A stretch of 20,874 bases of DNA, taken from the NCBI GenBank assembly GCA_012032575.1, contig JAAUSP010000063.1, positions 1 to 20,874 on the forward strand, read 5' to 3'. This DNA comes from Anaerolineales bacterium. Lineage in GTDB: Bacteria; Chloroflexota; Anaerolineae; 4572-78; J111. Under the pieces are notes generated by a model, which did not search any database, was not told the DNA's origin, and worked only from the letters and a program-made list of their open reading frames with translations. This document shows, in pieces, positions 17,111-20,874 of the stretch (position 1 is the stretch's first letter; each line of letters opens with the position of its first letter). The translations under genes were made by a program, and so were the position numbers.

Positions 17111-17211
17111 ATTATCAGTAGATCCAAATTTGCCAGCAGTGGCGGCTCCCACGCCGCCGCTACGCAGGCGTGGGAGCCTGCTCCGCTTCAAAAATTGGAT
17201 CTACTGATTAT
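17111..17211. repeat. nested inverted-repeat (foldback, MITE-like) element
   Basis: The outer arms ATCAGTAGATCCAA (17114-17127) and its exact complement (17195-17208) extend with one mismatch to about 17111-17211. Inside them is a second perfect 12-bp pair, GGCTCCCACGCC (17144-17155) and GGCGTGGGAGCC (17167-17178). No transposase or reading frame is present. It starts 7 bases after the glpX stop. Confidence 0.75.
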
Positions 17212-17235
17212 GGAATCAATGCCTTTAAGTTAAGC

Positions 17236-17345
17236 AGCATCCTGAGTAGGTAAGCGAAGCGAACCGTATCGAAGGGTGCTGCGCGGCTAGGAAACTCGCA
17301 CCCTTCGATACGCGCTCCACTTCGTTTCGCGCTACTCAGGATGCT
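17236..17345. repeat. 110-bp imperfect palindromic element
   Basis: AGCATCCTGAGTAG (17236-17249) is the exact complement of 17332-17345, and GTATCGAAGGGTG (17266-17278) that of 17299-17311. The segments between the arms also pair in part (CGAAGCGAA with TTCGTTTCG). It is a second, unrelated foldback sequence filling the glpX-CBS gap. It resembles a dispersed extragenic palindrome, with one copy here. Confidence 0.75.
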
Positions 17346-17399
17346 ATTCTCATTCTTAAGGTAGGCCAAAGCTGGCCTGTAGCTCACAGCGGAGGGTTT

Positions 17400-17798
17400 A
17401 TGCCAACGAAAACAGTTAAGGATGTGATGCATGTAGGGCTTATTACCTGCCCGGTCCACACCCCTATCCCCGAAGTGGCCCGGATGATGATTAAACACGA
17501 CATCAGCGCTATTGTCGTCACCGATGAGTCAGGCCACCTGGCTGGGTTGATTGCCCGGACCGATATGATTGTACTTTACGGTTATCAGGAGATGTGGCCC
17601 CACTTAACGGCTGAGCAGGCTATGGTTACAAAAGTAGCCACCATCGCCCCCAACGAACTGGCCACGAAAGCCGCCCAGATTATGACCGAACGCAAATATC
17701 ACCGCCTGATTGTGACCGAGATGAACGGCCAGGGTAAGGAAAAACCTCTGGGCGTCGTGTCAATGACGGATATTGTGCGCGATATGTCCCTGGTGTGA
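17400..17798 (+). CDS. two-CBS-domain (Bateman module) protein
   Basis: 132 residues made only of two CBS domains: VKDVM to GLIARTDMI (about 6-58) and AEQAMVTKV to GVVSMTDIV (about 75-128). Each ends in the (A/S)(R/M)TD signature that often forms the adenine-nucleotide site. Bateman modules sense AMP, ADP, ATP or SAM and control partner proteins. With no catalytic domain attached, this one probably acts in trans. GGAGGG at 17391-17396 precedes ATG 17400. Its place between FBPase and epimerase in a CBB cluster suggests energy-state sensing for carbon fixation, which is inference; CBS-CP12 fusions in cyanobacteria are a loose parallel. Confidence 0.9.
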   Translation: MPTKTVKDVMHVGLITCPVHTPIPEVARMMIKHDISAIVVTDESGHLAGLIARTDMIVLYGYQEMWPHLTAEQAMVTKVATIAPNELATKAAQIMTERKYHRLIVTEMNGQGKEKPLGVVSMTDIVRDMSLV

Positions 17799-17873
17799 AC
17801 GGGAGTAAGGAGTAGGGGGAGAAGCAGATTTCTTACTCCATTTAACTTATCCTTGTCAGAAGGACGGAACACT

Positions 17874-18554
17874 ATGAAACACATCAAGTTTGCCCCTTCT
17901 ATTTTAGCGGCTGATTTTGCCCGGCTGGGCCAGCAGGTTCAGGATGCTGAGGCAGCGGGGGTGGATTATATTCACGTGGATGTGATGGACGGCCATTTTG
18001 TGCCCAATATCACCATCGGCCCGCTGATTGTGCAGGCGTTGCGACCCGTCACCCGGCTGCCCCTGGATGTGCATCTGATGATTGAGCAGCCGGAGCGCTA
18101 CCTGGCCGATTTTGCCCGCGCCGGAGCCGACATCCTGACCGTTCACGTCGAAACCTGCCCCCACCTGCACCGGACCATCCAGCAGATCAAGGAGTTGGGG
18201 GTCAAGGCCGGGGTAACGCTCAACCCGGCGACGCCGCTGTCACTGCTGGAAGAAATTTTGCCGGACGTAGATTTGGTCCTGATTATGTCGGTCAATCCCG
18301 GCTTTGGCGGCCAATCCTACATTCCTGGCAGCACAGCCAAAATTGCCCGGCTGCGGGCAATGCTGGATGCGATTGGGTCTCAAGCCGATTTGGAAGTGGA
18401 TGGGGGAGTCAATCCCGCCACGATTGGTGAGGTCGTGGCCGCCGGGGCGACGGTATTGGTGGCAGGTTCGGCCATTTTTAATCAACGCGCTTCCGTACAG
18501 CAAAATGTGCAACAGTTGCGCAACTTATGTTTTCAATCTATGGAGGTGTCGTGA
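17874..18554 (+). CDS. rpe: ribulose-phosphate 3-epimerase
   Basis: 226 residues, the normal family length. The TIM-barrel signatures are all there: [31 protein letters not shown] (first catalytic Asp and metal His), [27 protein letters not shown] and [15 protein letters not shown] (second catalytic Asp). It converts xylulose-5-phosphate to ribulose-5-phosphate, feeding the phosphoribulokinase encoded upstream. AGAAGGA (17859-17865) is 8 bases before ATG 17874; an in-frame TTG at 17853 is a poorer start. The stop codon overlaps the next small gene (TGATG). Confidence 0.95.
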   Translation: MKHIKFAPSILAADFARLGQQVQDAEAAGVDYIHVDVMDGHFVPNITIGPLIVQALRPVTRLPLDVHLMIEQPERYLADFARAGADILTVHVETCPHLHRTIQQIKELGVKAGVTLNPATPLSLLEEILPDVDLVLIMSVNPGFGGQSYIPGSTAKIARLRAMLDAIGSQADLEVDGGVNPATIGEVVAAGATVLVAGSAIFNQRASVQQNVQQLRNLCFQSMEVS

Positions 18555-18751
18555 TGCTGATAATGATTACTCCAGCGACGGTGCATATCTCGATCCCGCC
18601 CGAACTGAAAGGGCAGGCCCGATTGTTGCTGCAAGACATCTGGCAGGAGGAATTTGCCCACCAGTCTCATTTCATTCTGGAAATGACCCAGGCGGTCAGA
18701 AATTTTATCGAAAAGGCCAAACTCGACCCGACCATCCTGGTTTATCGTTAA
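18554..18751 (+). CDS. small protein of unknown function, coupled to rpe
   Basis: I do not recognise this 65-residue product. Its start, ATG 18554, shares one base with the rpe stop (TGATG), and GGAGG at 18542-18546 lies 7 bases upstream, so translational coupling is likely. An in-frame ATG at 18527 lies inside rpe and has no such site. The first 12 residues are hydrophobic and Ile/Pro-rich ([12 protein letters not shown]). The rest is predicted mostly helical and charged (PPELKGQARLLLQDIWQEEF, then FILEMTQAVRNFIEKAKLD). There are no cysteines and no signal peptide. The gene lies 27 bases before fba, inside the CBB cluster, so it may be a small accessory or regulator of neighbouring enzymes, but that is a guess. 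Its good ribosome binding site and operon position argue that it is real. Confidence 0.7.
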   Translation: MLIMITPATVHISIPPELKGQARLLLQDIWQEEFAHQSHFILEMTQAVRNFIEKAKLDPTILVYR

Positions 18752-18778
18752 ATTTTATCAAGGAAAGGAGATTTTTAT

Positions 18779-19747
18779 ATGATCGTAACCACTGACCAAT
18801 TGTTCAAAATAGCTTATGGCAAATTTGCGATAGGCGCTTACAACATCAACAATATGGAGCAAACACTGGGCCTGTTTAAGGGCCACGTTAAAGCCCAGGC
18901 GCCTTTCATCGTACAAATCTCAAAGGGGGCGCGCAAGTACGCCGGGGTCAGAATGCTGGAGGCGCTGCTGCGCTCGGCGGAAGAGATGTACCCCGAAGCC
19001 ATCTTTGCCGTTCACCTGGACCACGGCGACGAAGCTACCTGTTACGATTGTATTGACTCCGGCTTTTACAGCTCGGTTATGATTGATGCTTCGCACCACC
19101 CGTTTGCCGAAAACGTGGCCATCACCCGGCGCGTGGTCGAACGGGCACATGCCAAGGGCCTCAGCGTCGAGGCCGAATTGGGCATGCTCGGTGGGGTGGA
19201 GGAGGATATCGCCCTGGACGAGAAACACGCCCTGCTGACCGACCCCGACGAGGCCGCCGCCTTTGTGGCCGAAAGCGGCTGTGACAGCCTGGCGGTGGCC
19301 ATCGGCACCAGCCACGGCGCTTACAAATTTGCCGGCAAACAAGGCTTGCACTTTGACCGGATTGCCGCCATTCGGGCCAAGCTGCCCGGTGTGCCCCTGG
19401 TGATGCACGGTTCCAGTTCCGTCCCCGCCGACGAAGTCCGGCGGATCAACGAGGCCGGCGGCTCACTCGACCCTTCGGCCAGGGGCGTGGATGACAACGA
19501 ATTTGTCCGTGCCATCCCGCTGGGCGTGACCAAAGTGAATATTGACACCGACGGCCGCCTGGTCTGGACCCGTGTTCACCGCGAGTATTTCCGCGACTGC
19601 CCCGACGGCTTCGATTTTCGCAAGCCAGGCCAGATTTTGGTGGACGAATACGCCGATTTTATTGTCCACAAAAGCCAGAAGCTGCAATCCGCCGGAACGC
19701 TGTCGCTGGTGCGGGAGCAGTTGAGTTTGGCCTCTGCCGCTGCATAA
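18779..19747 (+). CDS. fba: class II fructose-1,6-bisphosphate aldolase
   Basis: 322 residues of the zinc-dependent class II family. Visible motifs are FAIGAYNINNMEQT (16-29), AVHLDHGDE (77-85; catalytic Asp81, zinc His82), VEAELG (130-135), GTSHGAYKF (176-184; zinc His179), VMHGSSSVP (208-216; zinc His210) and KVNIDTDGRLVWT (252-264). It condenses dihydroxyacetone phosphate with glyceraldehyde-3-phosphate, and in CBB organisms often also with erythrose-4-phosphate to form sedoheptulose-1,7-bisphosphate, the substrates of the GlpX enzyme upstream. AAGGAAAGGAG lies just before ATG 18779. It is the last gene of the CBB cluster; a repeat-filled noncoding region follows. Confidence 0.95.
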   Translation: MIVTTDQLFKIAYGKFAIGAYNINNMEQTLGLFKGHVKAQAPFIVQISKGARKYAGVRMLEALLRSAEEMYPEAIFAVHLDHGDEATCYDCIDSGFYSSVMIDASHHPFAENVAITRRVVERAHAKGLSVEAELGMLGGVEEDIALDEKHALLTDPDEAAAFVAESGCDSLAVAIGTSHGAYKFAGKQGLHFDRIAAIRAKLPGVPLVMHGSSSVPADEVRRINEAGGSLDPSARGVDDNEFVRAIPLGVTKVNIDTDGRLVWTRVHREYFRDCPDGFDFRKPGQILVDEYADFIVHKSQKLQSAGTLSLVREQLSLASAAA

Positions 19748-19750
19748 ATA

Positions 19751-19863
19751 TATAGCTATTCAGATAATATTTTGGGTAGGGGCACGGCCTTGCGCCTGCC
19801 CACCAGGGGCGACCGCAAGGGTACGCCCCTACCCAATTCAAAATGTTTTTCTGAATATCTATA
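19751..19863. repeat. nested inverted-repeat (foldback) element 1 downstream of fba
   Basis: The outer arms TATAGCTATTCAGA (19751-19764) and TCTGAATATCTATA (19850-19863) pair with one mismatch. The inner arms GGGTAGGGGC (19774-19783) and GCCCCTACCC (19825-19834) are perfect. The 113-base element has no gene and begins 3 bases after the fba stop, so its hairpin could also help end the transcript. Confidence 0.72.
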
Positions 19864-19867
19864 GTTG

Positions 19868-19983
19868 CTTAGAACGTGTTTCTTAAATCAGTTTGTTTGC
19901 CAATTTAGACCCAGAAACCCGGTTTTTAGCCTTAAAATCATAGCTCAAAAACCGGGTTTCTCATTTAAGAAACACGTTCTTAG
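19868..19983. repeat. nested inverted-repeat (foldback) element 2
   Basis: The 21-base outer arms at 19868-19888 and 19963-19983 pair with one mismatch; the shared core is AGAACGTGTTTCTTAAAT. The inner arms GAAACCCGGTTTTT (19914-19927) and AAAAACCGGGTTTC (19947-19960) are perfect over 14 bp. It is MITE-like in size and form, with no transposase, and is directly joined to element 1 on the left and to hairpin copy E on the right. Confidence 0.78.
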
Positions 19984-19984
19984 A

Positions 19985-20001
19985 GGCGGTCTGCGACCGC
20001 C
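19985..20001. repeat. GGTC/GACC hairpin repeat, copy E
   Basis: A perfect 7-bp stem GGCGGTC / GACCGCC with loop TGC, extendable by A-T, G-T and A-T pairs to 19982-20004. It lies between foldback element 2 and the stop of the convergent epimerase gene at 20018. TTTATT follows, so weak terminator function for the plus strand is possible. Confidence 0.7.
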
Positions 20002-20017
20002 TTTATTCAGGCTTCGT

Positions 20018-20874
20018 TTATTCACACGACCGCGGGACAACATCGCCATTTTCAGCGCCGGTGTCGTTTCCGAATGAGTTATCCAGAAAAGCGGTTCCAA
20101 ATTGATACTGCCGGCCTCTGGCTTGTTTCCACTTGTCGTGCCGCTCTCGCCATTCGTCGGAATGATGAAGCATATTTTGGATCATGAAGGGGATTCTTTT
20201 TAGAATTTCCAGCTCCGGATTGGGGGTCCAGCCCAGCCGGCGGTGGGTGTGCGAGGCGTCTACGTTCAGGCTCAGGTCAATGTATTCACCCATCCAGGAG
20301 CGCTCAAAGGGCATGTGCCCGGTCATTCGGCCGAGAGCCTCGCGCATGGCGATACCCACTCGGGCCAGGGGTTTGGGCATACAAATGGGGGGGCGAGGTG
20401 CGCCATAATAACTGCGCATGGTCTCCTGGTAAAGCGACAAATGCGTAACCGCGCCATTGGGCGACCCCTGCAAAACTTCCAGCGGCTCCCATTCGCGGTA
20501 CTTCTCGATCACCCGCAGATAAAACACCAGCAAATCGCGGGCGTGCAGGTAGGGAATGGCCCACAGTCCTTTGCCGCCCAAAATACGGGCATTCCAACGA
20601 TTGGAGCACCAGGTCCGCAGAAAATTATCCAGCGGTTCGTACTCGCACCAATCGCTAAAAATGGCTGCCAGCCGCACAATGCACGCGGGGATCTGATCCC
20701 GATACTCCCGCAGCATCTCTTCGCCGACCCGTTTTGACTGGGAATAGGGCGGCGGCGCGGTGGGCGGGGTAGCCTCGGTGATGGCTTCGCCCGGTTTGGG
20801 GAAGGGACAGGCGGCAATCGAGCTGGTGAAGAAAACCTTTTCAGGTTGAGCGGCGCGGCCAGTTCCAGCACGTG
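20018..20874 (-). CDS. NAD-dependent epimerase/dehydratase (extended SDR), C-terminal part, apparent frameshift, runs off right edge
   Basis: On the minus strand the frame reads from near the window edge to a stop at 20018. It contains VFFTSSIAACPFP (the SS before the active site), the catalytic YSQSK (Tyr codon at 20744-20746), CIVRLAAIFSDW, IPYLHARDLLVFY and HTHRRLGWTPNPELE, all typical of UDP-sugar-type extended SDRs. The NAD-binding N-terminus is outside the window. The first residues at the edge, HVLELAAPLNLK, match the expected NVLEAA-like helix but lie in another frame. One base added to the run at 20836-20841 would join them as NLKKVFFTSS. The substrate cannot be told. The gene is convergent to the CBB cluster and probably unrelated to it. 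Confidence 0.78.
   Translation of the reverse strand, partial: RAGTGRAAQPEKVFFTSSIAACPFPKPGEAITEATPPTAPPPYSQSKRVGEEMLREYRDQIPACIVRLAAIFSDWCEYEPLDNFLRTWCSNRWNARILGGKGLWAIPYLHARDLLVFYLRVIEKYREWEPLEVLQGSPNGAVTHLSLYQETMRSYYGAPRPPICMPKPLARVGIAMREALGRMTGHMPFERSWMGEYIDLSLNVDASHTHRRLGWTPNPELEILKRIPFMIQNMLHHSDEWRERHDKWKQARGRQYQFGTAFLDNSFGNDTGAENGDVVPRSCE

Noticed and set aside
17208..17498. 96-residue open frame on the minus strand
   Set aside because: It crosses the palindromic repeats and the 5' end of the CBS gene and has no family features.
19865..20077. 70-residue open frame on the plus strand
   Set aside because: It is made of the foldback element and hairpin E and overlaps the end of the convergent epimerase gene.

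Overview
The window looks like part of a chromosome from an uncultured, moderately GC-rich bacterium, most likely a member of the Chloroflexota (Anaerolineae/Caldilineae-like). This placement is an inference. It rests on the mix of a Firmicutes-like housekeeping block (HIT, yqeY, pgpH, ybeY, dgkA), a PHP-AlbA_2 fusion protein, and a red-type form IC RuBisCO cluster that carries a cyanobacteria/plant-like phosphoribulokinase. No 16S rRNA or phylogenetic marker in the window settles it.

Layout. 1-916: the start of an RpoD-like sigma factor on the minus strand, with two apparent frameshifts, followed by an AT-rich divergent intergenic region. 917-3411: a stand-alone receiver-domain protein and a PHP + AlbA_2 + unknown-domain protein. 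3413-8036: a run of plus-strand housekeeping genes: MoaB/MogA molybdopterin protein, HIT hydrolase, GatB/YqeY protein, 7TM-HD c-di-AMP phosphodiesterase PgpH, rRNA endonuclease YbeY and DgkA-family lipid kinase. 8065-8207: a tRNA-Lys(CTT) with its own promoter and terminator. 8233-9925: a NarL-type histidine kinase/response regulator pair, closed by a clear terminator at 10006-10031.

10160-19747 is the centrepiece, a Calvin-Benson-Bassham (CBB) cluster entirely on the plus strand: cbbL, cbbS, cbbX (red-type activase, interrupted by a 1-base deletion), phosphoribulokinase, cbbY, a thioredoxin-reductase-like ferredoxin-NADP reductase, glpX-type fructose-1,6-bisphosphatase, a two-CBS-domain protein, ribulose-phosphate 3-epimerase, a 65-residue unknown protein coupled to it, and a class II fructose-bisphosphate aldolase. 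Together these fix CO2, repair the enzyme, remove inhibitory sugar bisphosphate, regenerate RuBP, and plausibly link the cycle to NADPH supply and adenylate sensing. Transketolase, PGK, GAPDH, TPI and ribose-5-phosphate isomerase are not in the window. The right edge (20018-20874, minus) holds an extended SDR epimerase with another apparent frameshift.

The intergenic spaces are rich in small palindromic elements. There are five short hairpins with a GGTC-(TGC/GCA-like)-GACC core whose outer stems covary, four of them bracketing cbbL. There is a 16-bp perfect hairpin between cbbS and cbbX, and several roughly 90-120 bp foldback elements, three of them with nested inverted repeats. Apparent single-base indels in three genes may be draft-sequence errors rather than real mutations; this limits any claim about loss of function.
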